Shown in pieces: positions 33,722-42,446 of a DNA stretch of 64,000 bases (position 1 is its first letter; the number at the start of each line of letters is the position of its first letter). The notes beneath the pieces are model-generated. The model was not told where the DNA came from, did no database searches, and saw nothing but the letters and a program-made list of their open reading frames with translations. The translations under genes and the position numbers were made by a program. Source of the stretch: Candidatus Flexicrinis affinis (lineage in GTDB: Bacteria > Chloroflexota > Anaerolineae > Aggregatilineales > Phototrophicaceae); contig JADJWE010000009.1 of NCBI GenBank assembly GCA_016716525.1, forward strand, positions 434,001 through 498,000, in the 5' to 3' direction.

Positions 33722-34936
33722 ATGATAACGTCCGATCGACCACGACCTTTTGGCGCGTCGCTGCGCTGGCGCGTGCTGCTGCCGATTGCGCTGAGTGGCA
33801 TTTTCGTGCTGATTGTCGGCGCGATTCTGTACACAGCGCCGGCCGACCGCGTGCGTGCGCGCTTCCCGCTGTATGTCCTGATGGCGGCGATGGTGCCGCT
33901 GCTCGCCGCGCTGTACGTCGGATTGCGATTCTCGTACCGGATGCGCCGCACGACCGACATCATCGCGCAGTTGGCGGCAGGGCATCGCACCGCGCGGCTG
34001 TACATCGCGGCGGACGAGTTCGGCGATCTGGCGCTGGCCCTCAACCGGTATGCCGAGTATGTGCAGGACAAAGCCGACACGCTTCGCTCCCAACTGCGAG
34101 TCAGCCGGCAGGAAACCACGCAGCTTGCCGCAAGTATAGATGCGCTGCCGGAAGGCGTGATCGTCCTCGACCTGAACGGGCGCGTGGTGCAGGTCAACAC
34201 GTCGGCGCGCAAGCTGCTCGGACCGCTGATGAAAGGCGACGATCCAACGGCGCTGACCGAGGCCGTAACCGATGCATTAGGCGATGCGTTGGCGCCAGGC
34301 GTGTATGCGTTGGGCGACCCGATGCGCGTCGACGTGGCCGACCAGCTCGTGCAGGCGCAGGTTACGGCGGTGATGAACTACGATAGCACGCGCATCGGCA
34401 CAGTTGTGCTGCTGCGCAAAGTGCTGGCGGACAGCGACGTTTTGCAGCTTCCGCACGAGACGTCGGTGCTGCCGCTGGAGACGTTGATCTGGAAGGTTAG
34501 CAACGAGTGGCGCCAGATCGCCATCAACCATCACATCGAGCTGCAAGTGCAGATCAAGACGCGCGGCCTGAAGATCAACGGCGACATTCAGCGGCTGAGC
34601 TGGGCGCTGGGGAGCATCCTCGACAACGCGATCAAATACACGCCGGCGGGCGGCACGATCATGCTGCAGACTCGCGAGCCGGAAGACGGCAAGGTCACGA
34701 TCCGCGTGCGCGACAACGGTGTCGGCATCAAGCGCGAAGAACTGCCGCACGTATTCACGCGCTTTTACCGCGGCACGCCGGAAACCGACGACGGCAGGCC
34801 GGTCAGCGTCCCGGGAAGCGGGCAGGGGTTGGCACTCGCGCGCCAAATCGTGATGGAACACGGTGGCGAGATCGACCTTAAGAGCAGGCCCAGCGCCGGG
34901 ACTGCCGTCTACGTTGGTCTGCCTCTGGTCGACTAG
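33722..34936 (+). CDS. Histidine-kinase-like protein with HAMP, PAS and HATPase domains but no clear H-box
   Basis: The 404-residue protein starts at ATG 33722. Two membrane segments (about 15-38 and 50-70) are followed by a HAMP-like linker (70-125) and a PAS domain (about 135-230, 'SIDALPEGVIVLDLNGRVV'). The HATPase domain (about 295-402) has N-box 'SILDNAIKYTP', G1 'VRDNGVGIK', F 'FTRFYRG' and G2 'GSGQGLAL'. Between PAS and HATPase only about 60 residues occur, and the usual SHELRTP-type H-box is missing ('LPHETSVLPLETLIWK' stands there). It may be a phosphorylation-incompetent or unusual kinase. No response regulator is adjacent. A CATAAT lies only 8 bp before the start codon, so a leaderless transcript is possible. 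Confidence 0.85.
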   Translation: MITSDRPRPFGASLRWRVLLPIALSGIFVLIVGAILYTAPADRVRARFPLYVLMAAMVPLLAALYVGLRFSYRMRRTTDIIAQLAAGHRTARLYIAADEFGDLALALNRYAEYVQDKADTLRSQLRVSRQETTQLAASIDALPEGVIVLDLNGRVVQVNTSARKLLGPLMKGDDPTALTEAVTDALGDALAPGVYALGDPMRVDVADQLVQAQVTAVMNYDSTRIGTVVLLRKVLADSDVLQLPHETSVLPLETLIWKVSNEWRQIAINHHIELQVQIKTRGLKINGDIQRLSWALGSILDNAIKYTPAGGTIMLQTREPEDGKVTIRVRDNGVGIKREELPHVFTRFYRGTPETDDGRPVSVPGSGQGLALARQIVMEHGGEIDLKSRPSAGTAVYVGLPLVD

Positions 34937-37158
34937 CGGATCACCAGCTCGCACTGCCGCTCTTCTGTGCGGGACGCCGGAGTGCAGTTGCCTAGCCGCG
35001 AGCCATTCCACGATACTGAGAAAATCGTGCGCCAGAACACGGCCTCGCTGGGGATCTGAGCCAGTCGATCGACCGGCAGCGGACAGCCGTACACTTCTGG
35101 ATCGAATACGCGCCGCTGCTGCATCAACACGGCGCAAACGCCGGGCTCAAGCAGGCCGATCGGGCGCGGGCCGCCTAGCGACGGGGCGTTGATGTCAGCG
35201 GCGGAGAACGTCAGACGCGAGACGTCGACTGGCTGTTCGCTGGTGACCTGTACGACGAAGAAATCGAACGAGTAACGCAGCAGCAGGCGGGCGGGTTCGG
35301 GCCGTGGCGTGGGCGTGCTCGTGCGCCCAACAACCGCATCGGATGTCGCAGTCGGGGTTTCGCTCTCGGTCGGGGCCGAGGTCGGGCTGAGGGTGACAGT
35401 TACGTCGGCGGTTCCGGAGGCTTCGGCGGTTACGGATGCGGTCGGCGCAACAGCCGCCGTTTCGGTCGCTGCCTCGTCGGTCGGCGTCACGCGCTCGGCG
35501 GTCGTGGTGGCTGACGGAGTTGCGGACAGTTCCTCAGTTGCGGTGACTTCAGTGGTAGGCTCAGCGGTTTCGCCGGTTGGCGCAGGCGTGCCGGCGGTGG
35601 CGCTGGGCGCCGCGGTCAAGCTGGTGGAGGCGATCCACGTCGCTGTGAGATCACCGGGTTCGATTGTGCGTGTATCGGCCGGTGTCACCGTCACGAAGAT
35701 GTCCGGCCCGGTGGTCAGCGCGACGATGGCGATAAATTCGGCAGTCGCCGTTGTGGCGGCTTCTGCGCGGTCGGTCGCCCGCGCTTGCCGCGCTTCGGTG
35801 GTTTGTGCCGCGTTGGCGGTTGGTGGGACATCAGTCTCGGTCGGTGTGTCCGTCGGGGTTGCCGTTGCCGTTTCCGTCGCGGTTGGGGTGTCCGTGGCGG
35901 TGGGCGTAGCGGTCGGCGTGTCCGTCGCGGTCGGGGTCGCTGTCGGCGCGAGAGCGGTTTCGGTCGCCATGATCGACGCGGCGGTGTTGGCCGCATTGAC
36001 CGTGCCGGTGGCGTTAACGATCGCGATGGCGGTCTGCGCAGTGGCGGTCGCGGTCGCGTTGTTGTTGGCGTACAAGCGTGACAGCCCGACAATCGCCGCG
36101 ACGCCGAACACGAGCGCGCCGACGAGCACGACGATAATCGCGATGATCAATGTCCAGCGTGTCTCGGGCGGCGGGGCAGGGCGCTCAAGACGCTGCGAAA
36201 CCGGCGTGCGGGCGTCAGGGATGACGACGGTCGGAGACACGTCGCCGGGGAGAAGCCGCGTGCTCCCCGATGACGACGGCGCGGTGTGCATCGTCTGCGC
36301 GCCTTGATAAGCCGCTTTGACCGCGCGAATAAATTCGCCGGCAGTTTGATGGCGGGCCTTAGCGTCCTTGCTCAGCGCCTTGAGCAGTTCGCGCTCGACC
36401 GCTTCGGGGATGTCCGGGTTGACGCCGCGCGGCGAGGGCGGCGGTTCGCTGATGTGGCTGAGCGCGACCTGCATCGGCGTGTCGGCACGGAACAGCATGT
36501 CGCCGGTGAGGATTTCGTACAGCACAACGGCCATCGCGTAGATGTCGCTCTGCGGGACGGCGGTCTCGCTGGCGAGGGCCTGTTCGGGCGCGATATAACG
36601 CGGCGTCCCGAAGGCGGTGCCCATGGTCTTGTCTTTGGACTGCCACAGCGCCAGTCCGAAGTCGGTCAAGTAAGCGCGGTCGCCTTCGGTGAGCAAGACG
36701 TTCGACGGCTTGAAGTCGCGGTGGATGATGCCGCGTCCGTGCGCATAGTCAAGCGCCTCGGCGATCTGTTCGAGGATGTTCAGCGCCCGCATCGGATCCA
36801 TCAGCTTGCCGAGGCGGCGCAGGCGCGAGATTTCATCGGCCAAATCGTTGCCGTCGATCAGGCGCATGGCGATGAACATATAGCCGTCTTGTTCGCCGGT
36901 CTGGTAGACCGTGACGATGTTGGGGTGATCCAACTGAGCGACAGCACGCGCCTCGCGGGAGAAGCGTTCCGGCAGGCTTTCGTCACTGTCGAGCAGTTCG
37001 CGCATCAGGACTTTGACGGCGGCGTAGCGCTGAAGCCGCTTGTCCAGCCCTTTGTAGATGCGCGCCATGCCGCCCGATGTCAGCAGGTCGACAAGCTCAT
37101 AGTCGCCGAGCGATTTGCCGATCAGCGTGCCTTGCGGGCCGAACGGGGTTTCGTTCAT
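34933..37158 (-). CDS. PknB-type Ser/Thr protein kinase with Thr/Pro-rich extracellular stalk
   Basis: The 741-residue protein has a kinase domain (about 18-280). Its features are the ATP Lys in 'AAVKVLMREL', 'IIHRDFKPSNVLL' (catalytic HRD; Phe replaces Leu), 'YLTDFGLAL' (DFG variant) and 'GTPRYIAPEQA'. A basic linker and one membrane helix (about 335-360) follow. Then comes a long low-complexity stalk of TPTAT/DTPTAT repeats and a C-terminal domain with three Cys (about 620-741). It converges on the histidine-kinase-like gene: the two stops share the palindrome CTAG at 34933-34936. Confidence 0.92.
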   Translation of the reverse strand: MNETPFGPQGTLIGKSLGDYELVDLLTSGGMARIYKGLDKRLQRYAAVKVLMRELLDSDESLPERFSREARAVAQLDHPNIVTVYQTGEQDGYMFIAMRLIDGNDLADEISRLRRLGKLMDPMRALNILEQIAEALDYAHGRGIIHRDFKPSNVLLTEGDRAYLTDFGLALWQSKDKTMGTAFGTPRYIAPEQALASETAVPQSDIYAMAVVLYEILTGDMLFRADTPMQVALSHISEPPPSPRGVNPDIPEAVERELLKALSKDAKARHQTAGEFIRAVKAAYQGAQTMHTAPSSSGSTRLLPGDVSPTVVIPDARTPVSQRLERPAPPPETRWTLIIAIIVVLVGALVFGVAAIVGLSRLYANNNATATATAQTAIAIVNATGTVNAANTAASIMATETALAPTATPTATDTPTATPTATDTPTATETATATPTDTPTETDVPPTANAAQTTEARQARATDRAEAATTATAEFIAIVALTTGPDIFVTVTPADTRTIEPGDLTATWIASTSLTAAPSATAGTPAPTGETAEPTTEVTATEELSATPSATTTAERVTPTDEAATETAAVAPTASVTAEASGTADVTVTLSPTSAPTESETPTATSDAVVGRTSTPTPRPEPARLLLRYSFDFFVVQVTSEQPVDVSRLTFSAADINAPSLGGPRPIGLLEPGVCAVLMQQRRVFDPEVYGCPLPVDRLAQIPSEAVFWRTIFSVSWNGSRLGNCTPASRTEERQCELVIR
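35835..35960. repeat. Coding low-complexity repeat (TPTATDTPTAT) in the kinase stalk
   Basis: The minus strand encodes tandem Thr-Pro-Thr-Ala units within the extracellular stalk of the kinase. The DNA is a repeating GTCGGTGTGTCCGT-type pattern, prone to copy-number change. Confidence 0.7.
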
Positions 37159-37303
37159 CCGCGTCCTCAGTCGCGTGGATCTCAGCCGCTAACTGTAGCA
37201 CGCACCGGCGCGGCGTGCTAGACGATGCCAATGCGTATTCTGTGCGGATTTTCTACCGTTTCGTTACGTCCTGCACGCCCCGCGGTGCCCCCGATTAGGG
37301 TGG

Positions 37304-37332
37304 TTGACAGGTCGCACAGGTTGTCCTACTCT
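37304..37332 (+). promoter_or_regulatory. Promoter of the aspS T-box transcript
   Basis: A perfect TTGACA (37304-37309), a 17-bp spacer and TACTCT (37327-37332) lie immediately upstream of the T-box leader. Transcription would start near 37339. Confidence 0.65.
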
Positions 37333-37338
37333 CTATCG

Positions 37339-37583
37339 AAAGCGTTGAGGGAGATGAGTACGCGTATCCATTCTGTCCAGAGAGCCGCGCCCTCGGCTGT
37401 GAGCGCGGTCAGCGGTGGTATGCGGAACGACACTCCTGAGCGCGGCGAAAAACGCAGACGTCCGGATTCAAACATGGCCGTCTGACCAGTAAGCGCCGCC
37501 GGGTCGCCCCCGTTATCAGGCTTCGAGGCTTACGGCATGCTCGACACCGCGTGCCGAAAGCAAACTGCGGTGGCACCACGGAT
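37339..37583 (+). ncRNA. T-box leader RNA, predicted Asp specifier
   Basis: The leader shows the canonical order of T-box parts. An AGTA motif sits in 'GAGTACGCG' near 37358. The stem I apical region is near 37388-37418, with GGTGG. The specifier-loop segment GGAACGACACTCCTGAG is at 37424-37440, with codon GAC (Asp) at 37429-37431. This parallels the arrangement GAAAGGCATTCTTGAG of the known B. subtilis glyQS leader, recalled from memory. The T-box sequence TGCGGTGGCACCACGG is at 37566-37581, followed by a terminator. Uncharged tRNA-Asp would stabilise the antiterminator and switch on the downstream synthetase gene. Stem boundaries are not folded computationally. Confidence 0.85.
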
Positions 37584-37584
37584 G

Positions 37585-37613
37585 CCCCCTCCGTCCGCAG
37601 CGGAGGGGGTTTG
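37585..37613 (+). terminator. T-box regulated terminator
   Basis: A 9-bp stem CCCCCTCCG / CGGAGGGGG (37585-37593 and 37601-37609) with a 7-nt loop is followed by TTTGATT. Its 5' arm lies just after the T-box sequence, so antiterminator pairing would compete with it. Confidence 0.8.
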
Positions 37614-37635
37614 ATTCCAAGAGGAGGTGTCACCC

Positions 37636-38928
37636 ATGTCCCGTGTTCTCGCATCCCAATTGGCCCGGCACGTTGGCGAAACTGTCAGTGTGTCGGGGTG
37701 GCTGCACCGATGGCGCCCGATGGGGGGATTCGGTTTCCTCATCGTACGTGACCGCTCCGGTCTGGCGCAGGTCGTGATCGATTCGCCGGCAGTGCTCGAC
37801 GGTGTGTACGCCGAATCGGTGGTGTGCGTCGAAGGCGAGGTTGTTGCGGAGCCGAAGGCGCCGGGCGGCGTCGAAATTCACGACGTGCGGGTGAAAGTCC
37901 TATCGCCTGCGGCTGAGCCGCCCCCGTTCGACCTGTTCCGCCCGGAGTTGAACGCCCAGCTTCCGACGCTGCTCGATCACGCGGCGATCACGCTGCGTCA
38001 TCCTAAGCAGCGCGCGCTGTTCGAGATCGCGTCGGCGAGCATGGAGGGGTTCCGGTCAACGCTGCGCCGCCTCGATTTCACCGAGATTCAAACGCCGAAG
38101 ATCGTGGCCTCCGCGACCGAGAGCGGCGCCAACGTCTTCAAGATCGACTACTTTGGGCGTGCGGCCTATTTGGCGCAAAGCCCGCAGTTCTATAAGCAGA
38201 TGATGGTCGGTGTATTCGAGCGCGTATTCGAGGTGGCGCCAGTCTTCCGTGCTGAGCCGCATGATACGCCTCGGCACTTGAACGAATACGTCTCATGCGA
38301 TGTCGAGTTCGGCTTTATCGACAGCCACCGCGACGTGATGACTGCGCTGGTCGAGGTGATCCGTGGAATGGTCGCTGCTGTCTCGGATTCGGCGGCTACC
38401 GCGTGCGCATTGTGGGGCATTGTCCTGCCGCGCATCCCGGCGAAGGTCCCAATCGTTCACTTCACGGACGCGCTCGACCTGATCGCCGCGGCAACCGGCG
38501 AGGATTGCCGCGCGGAGCCGGATTTGTCGCCGCATCACGAGCGTTGGCTCGGCGAGTGGGCGCTGCGCGAATACGGCAGCGATTTCGTGTTCGTCGAAGG
38601 CTATCCGATGGCGAAGCGACCGTTCTATACGCATCCGGACGTGCAGCGACCCGCCTACAGCGCCAGCTTCGACCTGCTGTTTCGCGGTCTTGAACTGGTG
38701 ACGGGCGGTCAGCGCCTACACCTCTACGCGGATTATCTGGCAGCGTTGGACGCGCGTGGCATGCCCGTCGAACCGTTCGAGGGATATCTGGAGGCGTTCA
38801 AATTTGGACTGCCGCCGCACGGCGGGTTTGCGATCGGGCTGGAGCGCTGGACAGCGCGGCTTGCCGAACTGCCTAACGTGCGCGAAGCGGCTCTGTTCCC
38901 GCGCGACGTCGGGCGGCTGACCCCATAA
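37636..38928 (+). CDS. aspS: Aspartyl-tRNA synthetase, archaeal-type
   Basis: The 430-residue class IIb synthetase starts at ATG 37636 behind AGGAGG; a GTG at 37627 overlaps that site and is unlikely. The OB-fold anticodon-binding domain (1-110) has 'VSGWLHRWRPMGGFGFLIVRD'. The catalytic domain has motif 2 'PVFRAEPHDTPRHLNEYVS' and motif 3 'GGFAIGLERWTARL'. The bacterial GAD insertion is absent, so the protein is of the archaeal/eukaryotic type. It may charge only tRNA-Asp or also tRNA-Asn. Expression is predicted to be controlled by the T-box leader upstream. Confidence 0.93.
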   Translation: MSRVLASQLARHVGETVSVSGWLHRWRPMGGFGFLIVRDRSGLAQVVIDSPAVLDGVYAESVVCVEGEVVAEPKAPGGVEIHDVRVKVLSPAAEPPPFDLFRPELNAQLPTLLDHAAITLRHPKQRALFEIASASMEGFRSTLRRLDFTEIQTPKIVASATESGANVFKIDYFGRAAYLAQSPQFYKQMMVGVFERVFEVAPVFRAEPHDTPRHLNEYVSCDVEFGFIDSHRDVMTALVEVIRGMVAAVSDSAATACALWGIVLPRIPAKVPIVHFTDALDLIAAATGEDCRAEPDLSPHHERWLGEWALREYGSDFVFVEGYPMAKRPFYTHPDVQRPAYSASFDLLFRGLELVTGGQRLHLYADYLAALDARGMPVEPFEGYLEAFKFGLPPHGGFAIGLERWTARLAELPNVREAALFPRDVGRLTP

Positions 38929-38971
38929 CGGAGTCTGGATGTGGTGCCGATCCGCGCGAAGCGGGTCGGCA

Positions 38972-39925
38972 CTAATTATTGAATCCGCGCCCGAAGCTGC
39001 GACGTCCGCGGTCCGACGCCGAGCGTCCCTCGCCGCTGAGCATGCGCTTGGCCTTATTGACGTCGCTTTCGTGCTTGAGCAGAACGGTCAGCGTGTTCTG
39101 CAGCGTGTCCTTGTCGAGTGTATCGGCATTGAGCATGACCAGCGCGCGCGCCCAATCCAGCGTTTCTGAGACGCTCGGGGCTTTCTTGAGGTCCATGCTG
39201 CGCAGGCTTTGCACGACTTCCACGGCCTGTTCGGCGAGGCGGGCGTTAAGCTGTGGCACGCGCAGGCGCACGATCGCCAGCTCTGCTGCCTGCGTCGGGT
39301 AGTCCACGAACAGGTACAGGCAGCGCCGCTTGAGCGCCTCGCTGAGTTCGCGCGTATTGTTACTGGTCAGCACGACGGTCGGCATGTGGCGCGCCTTGAT
39401 TGTGCCAAGCTCCGGCACCGACACCTGAAAGTCGCTCAGGATTTCGAGCAGGAACGCCTCGAATTCGGCGTCGGCGCGGTCGATCTCGTCGATCAGCAGG
39501 ACGACCGGTTGTTCGGCGGTCAGCGCTTGCAGCAGCGGACGGGCCAGCAGGAAGCGTTCGCTGAAGAACACGCTCTCCTCCGCGCCGAGCCGGTCGGCCG
39601 CTTCGCGCAGGGTGCCGGCGCTTGACAGCATGTCGCTCAGCTTATCGCGCAGGAGCTGGGTGTACAGCATCTGCTTGGCGTATTCCCATTCGTAGAGCGC
39701 CTTGCTTTCGTCCAGCCCTTCGTAGCATTGGAGACGGATCAGGGGGCGTTTGGTCGCCAGCGCGTAGGCCTTCGCCAGTTCGGTCTTACCGACACCCGCC
39801 GGACCTTCGGCGAGCACGGGCTTGCCGAGTCTGTCGGCGAGGAACATGACCGTGCCGATGTCGTCGCTGGCGATATACTGCTGCTCAGAGAGCGCTGTCT
39901 TGAGCTCGTTCAAGTTCGAATACAT
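38972..39925 (-). CDS. MoxR-family AAA+ ATPase
   Basis: The 317-residue ATPase has Walker A 'AEGPAGVGKTELAK' (about 39-52), Walker B 'VVLLIDEIDRADAEFEAF', sensor 1 'VVLTSNNTRELSEAL' and Arg finger region 'KRRCLYLFVDYP'. These place it with MoxR/CoxD-like chaperones that assemble metal enzymes. The C-terminus is Arg/Gly-rich. The usual VWA-domain partner is not next to it, so the client is unknown. Confidence 0.92.
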   Translation of the reverse strand: MYSNLNELKTALSEQQYIASDDIGTVMFLADRLGKPVLAEGPAGVGKTELAKAYALATKRPLIRLQCYEGLDESKALYEWEYAKQMLYTQLLRDKLSDMLSSAGTLREAADRLGAEESVFFSERFLLARPLLQALTAEQPVVLLIDEIDRADAEFEAFLLEILSDFQVSVPELGTIKARHMPTVVLTSNNTRELSEALKRRCLYLFVDYPTQAAELAIVRLRVPQLNARLAEQAVEVVQSLRSMDLKKAPSVSETLDWARALVMLNADTLDKDTLQNTLTVLLKHESDVNKAKRMLSGEGRSASDRGRRSFGRGFNN

Positions 39926-39982
39926 GGCGTGAGTGCCTTTGTGCTAAAAGCTCGTTCGAATGCGTCCGTGGTCGGGCGGCGC

Positions 39983-40771
39983 CTAACTTGGAAGTGTCTC
40001 GCTCAGATCTTGGTCGTCCTCGACCTGTTCGGTGGTCAGCCCGAAGCGCCGCCGCCGCTTGCTGAAGTCGATTAGTGCCAGCAGGAACTGCTCGCGGTTG
40101 AAGTCTGGCCACAGCGTGTCGGTCGCGTAGTACTCGCTGTACGAGCCTTGCCAGATCAGGAAGTTGCTCACCCGCAGTTCGCCGCTGGTGCGAATGATCA
40201 GGTCGGGATCGGGCAGGCCGCTGGTATACAAATAGCTCGAGATCAGATCCTCGTTGATGCTCTCCGGCGGGATGCCATCCTGCACGATGCGCCGCACCGC
40301 ATGGACGATCTCGTCGCGCCCGCCGTAGTTGAAGGCGACGTTGAGGATCAGGCGATCGTTGTGGCGGGTGTATTCGCAGGCGTGCTGCACCTTGCGCTGA
40401 ATGCCCGGCGGAATGCCGTCCAGCTCGCCAATGTGGCGGATTTGTACGCCGTTGGAATGCAGCTCGCGCAGTTCGCGGTCGATCACCATCTCAAGGATCT
40501 TGAGCAGCAGGCGCACTTCGCGCCGAGGACGTCCCCAGTTCTCGGTCGAGAACGCGTAAATCGTGAGGATCTCGACGCCGAACTCGACCGCCGCGCGGAT
40601 GATCGTGCGCAGGTTTTCAGTGCCCTGCCGGTGTCCCTCGCTTCGGGGCAGCCCGCGCGCCGCGGCCCAACGCCCGTTGCCGTCCATGATTATCGCGACG
40701 TGGCGCGGAACACGCTCCGGCACGGCAAGCGGCGCGGAGGTGACAGATGGATCTACGACATTTGCGGCCAT
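39983..40771 (-). CDS. uppS: Undecaprenyl diphosphate synthase
   Basis: The 262-residue cis-prenyltransferase contains 'HVAIIMDGNGRWAAARG' (catalytic Asp in DGNGRW), 'GHRQGTENLR', 'LTIYAFSTENWGRP', 'NVAFNYGGRDEI' and 'PDLIIRTSGELRVSNFL'. It makes the C55 lipid carrier for cell-wall assembly. It lies downstream of frr on the same strand with a 143-bp gap, a common bacterial neighbourhood. The Met start choice (about 22 residues before the core) is not critical. Confidence 0.97.
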   Translation of the reverse strand: MAANVVDPSVTSAPLAVPERVPRHVAIIMDGNGRWAAARGLPRSEGHRQGTENLRTIIRAAVEFGVEILTIYAFSTENWGRPRREVRLLLKILEMVIDRELRELHSNGVQIRHIGELDGIPPGIQRKVQHACEYTRHNDRLILNVAFNYGGRDEIVHAVRRIVQDGIPPESINEDLISSYLYTSGLPDPDLIIRTSGELRVSNFLIWQGSYSEYYATDTLWPDFNREQFLLALIDFSKRRRRFGLTTEQVEDDQDLSETLPS

Positions 40772-40914
40772 GCAAGCGGCCCTCGATCAACTTCGCTTCA
40801 GGGTGCCGGGACGGGGGCGGCCTGCGATAAGCCCGCAGCATCGGAGCCAGTTCAGGTCCCGGTCCCCTTCGTCTCCGTGCAGCGCAGAATCACACTGCGC
40901 CGTACTCCATTGTA

Positions 40915-41472
40915 TTACACTTCCATCATCTCTTTTTCTTTGTTCTTGGTCAGCTCATCGACCTGCGCGGAGAATTGGTCGATCAGCTTTTGGACCTCGG
41001 ACTCGCCGTGCTTGAGGTCGTCCTCGGAGATCATCTTCTCGCGTTCGAACTCTTTCATGTCCTCGATGGCGCTGCGGCGGATGTTGCGCAGGCTGACACG
41101 GGCGTCTTCGGCACGCTTGTGCAGCACCTTGATGAGTTCGACGCGGCGTTCGCGCGTCAGCGGCGGCATGTTCAAGCGAATTTGGGTGCCGTCGGTGTTG
41201 GGCTGCATGCCGATGTTGGCTTCAAGAATCGCCCGCTCGATGGCCTTCACGGCCGAACCGTCGAACGGCCGAATAAGGATTTGCATCGGCTCCGGCGTCG
41301 AGATATTGGCAAGCTGGCGCAGTTCCGTCGGTTGGCCGTAGTACTCGACTTCGAGCCGGTCGACAAGGCCGGTACTGGCCCGGTTACTGCGGATGCCGTG
41401 CAAGTCCTGCTCGTAAACGCTGAGGGTGGACTTCATCTTGTTGCGGGTCTCTTTGAGTACGTCGTCGATCAT
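40915..41472 (-). CDS. frr: Ribosome recycling factor
   Basis: The 185-residue protein matches RRF over its full length: 'IRSNRASTGLVDRLEVEYYG', 'LRQLANISTPEPMQILIRPF', 'IGMQPNTDGTQIRLNMPPLT', 'LRNIRRSAIEDMK' and a basic helical C-terminus. It splits the post-termination ribosome with EF-G. No pyrH or tsf gene is adjacent; the spacer upstream holds a TCAG-type repeat. Confidence 0.97.
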   Translation of the reverse strand: MIDDVLKETRNKMKSTLSVYEQDLHGIRSNRASTGLVDRLEVEYYGQPTELRQLANISTPEPMQILIRPFDGSAVKAIERAILEANIGMQPNTDGTQIRLNMPPLTRERRVELIKVLHKRAEDARVSLRNIRRSAIEDMKEFEREKMISEDDLKHGESEVQKLIDQFSAQVDELTKNKEKEMMEV

Positions 41473-41556
41473 GTTCTAACGCCTCTGCTGAGCGTAAATC
41501 AATATCGTGTACGCTTAACTATACCGCAACGCGGGCTGTCGCTGAAGGCTGGCGCA

Positions 41557-41700
41557 GAAGTCAGTTGTCAGTAGACAGTCTTCAGTGGTCAGTGCTCTGA
41601 ATCGGCCAGCATGCCTCGCCAATCGTCGAGCGAGCACTCCTTGCCGTCGATCGACTCTGTTATCTGATTACTGACACCTGATACCTGAAAACTCAGCACT
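41557..41700. repeat. Inverted pair of TCAG-type repeats upstream of frr
   Basis: The left unit (41557-41597) reads AGAAGTCAGTTGTCAGTAGA and onward CAGTCTTCAGTGGTCAGTGCT. The right unit (41661-41700) reads, on the minus strand, AGTGCTGAGTTTTCAGGTAT then CAGGTGTCAGTAAT. Similar degenerate TCAG-rich units recur at 47108, 49031 and 61368. No gene is visible between them. Confidence 0.6.
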
Positions 41701-41702
41701 TG

Positions 41703-42446
41703 CTACGTATATCCTCGGGCTTGGTAGGCGGCGTAAAGGGCGACGGCGCCGGCGGTGGCGACGTTGAGGCTGGCGACGTGACCGCGCATCGGCAGGGACA
41801 TCAGCAGATCGCATGTCTCGCGCACAAGCCGTCGCATGCCTTCGCCTTCGCTGCCCATGACGAGGCCGAGCGCCATGTTCAGGTTGGCGTTTTCGAGCGC
41901 GGGAACCTCGGGGCCAGCTTCCATGCCCACCAACCAGATGTCGTGCTTCTTGAGGTCCTTCATCGTGTTGACGAGGTTGGTGACCTGCACGACGTGGATG
42001 TGCTCGACCGCGCCAGACGACGCGTTGACGACCGCCGGCGTGACACTGGCGCTGCGCCGGTCTTGCATGATGACGCCGTGCACGCCGACGGCATCCGCCA
42101 CGCGAATCAGGGCGCCGACGTTTTGTGGGTCTTTGAGCAGGTCGAGCAGCAGGAGAAATGGCCGTTCGCCGCGTGCCGTCGCCAGATTGAGCACATCTTC
42201 AAGCTGCACATAGGGGTAGGGGGTAACGCGCAGCAGCGTGCCCTGATGATTCGCGCCGTTGGATAGATCGTCGAGGATGCGGCGCGTCACGCGCTTGACG
42301 TCGATACGCCGCGCCTGTGCCATCTGAACAATCTCGGCGACCTTGCCGCGTTCTTCGATGCGGTCGGCGATCAGCAGTTGGTCGGGCTTGCGCCGGCGCG
42401 CACGCAGCGACTCGAGGACGGCCCAGTGCCCGTACAGAAACTCCAT
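41703..42446 (-). CDS. rlmB: SpoU/TrmH-family 23S rRNA 2'-O-methyltransferase
   Basis: The 247-residue protein has the N-terminal RNA-binding module of RlmB ('EFLYGHWAVLESLRA'). The SPOUT core follows with motif 1 'LLDLLKDPQNVGALIRVADA', motif 2 'ALGLVMGSEGEGMRRLV' and motif 3 'LPMRGHVASLNVATAGAVALY'. These form the knotted SAM site. RlmB modifies a guanosine of 23S rRNA; the exact target here is inferred from family. Its start directly follows the racemase stop (no gap), last in the PIN-TRAM / cysS / racemase / rlmB operon. Confidence 0.92.
   Translation of the reverse strand: MEFLYGHWAVLESLRARRRKPDQLLIADRIEERGKVAEIVQMAQARRIDVKRVTRRILDDLSNGANHQGTLLRVTPYPYVQLEDVLNLATARGERPFLLLLDLLKDPQNVGALIRVADAVGVHGVIMQDRRSASVTPAVVNASSGAVEHIHVVQVTNLVNTMKDLKKHDIWLVGMEAGPEVPALENANLNMALGLVMGSEGEGMRRLVRETCDLLMSLPMRGHVASLNVATAGAVALYAAYQARGYT

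Noticed and set aside
35835..35960. CRISPR-like array
   Set aside because: The periodicity is short, coding and without unique spacers; it is a Thr/Pro protein repeat. No other array is seen in the window.
35309..36307. Plus-strand Val/Ala/Ser-rich frame
   Set aside because: It is the complement of the Thr/Pro repeat stalk of the Ser/Thr kinase.
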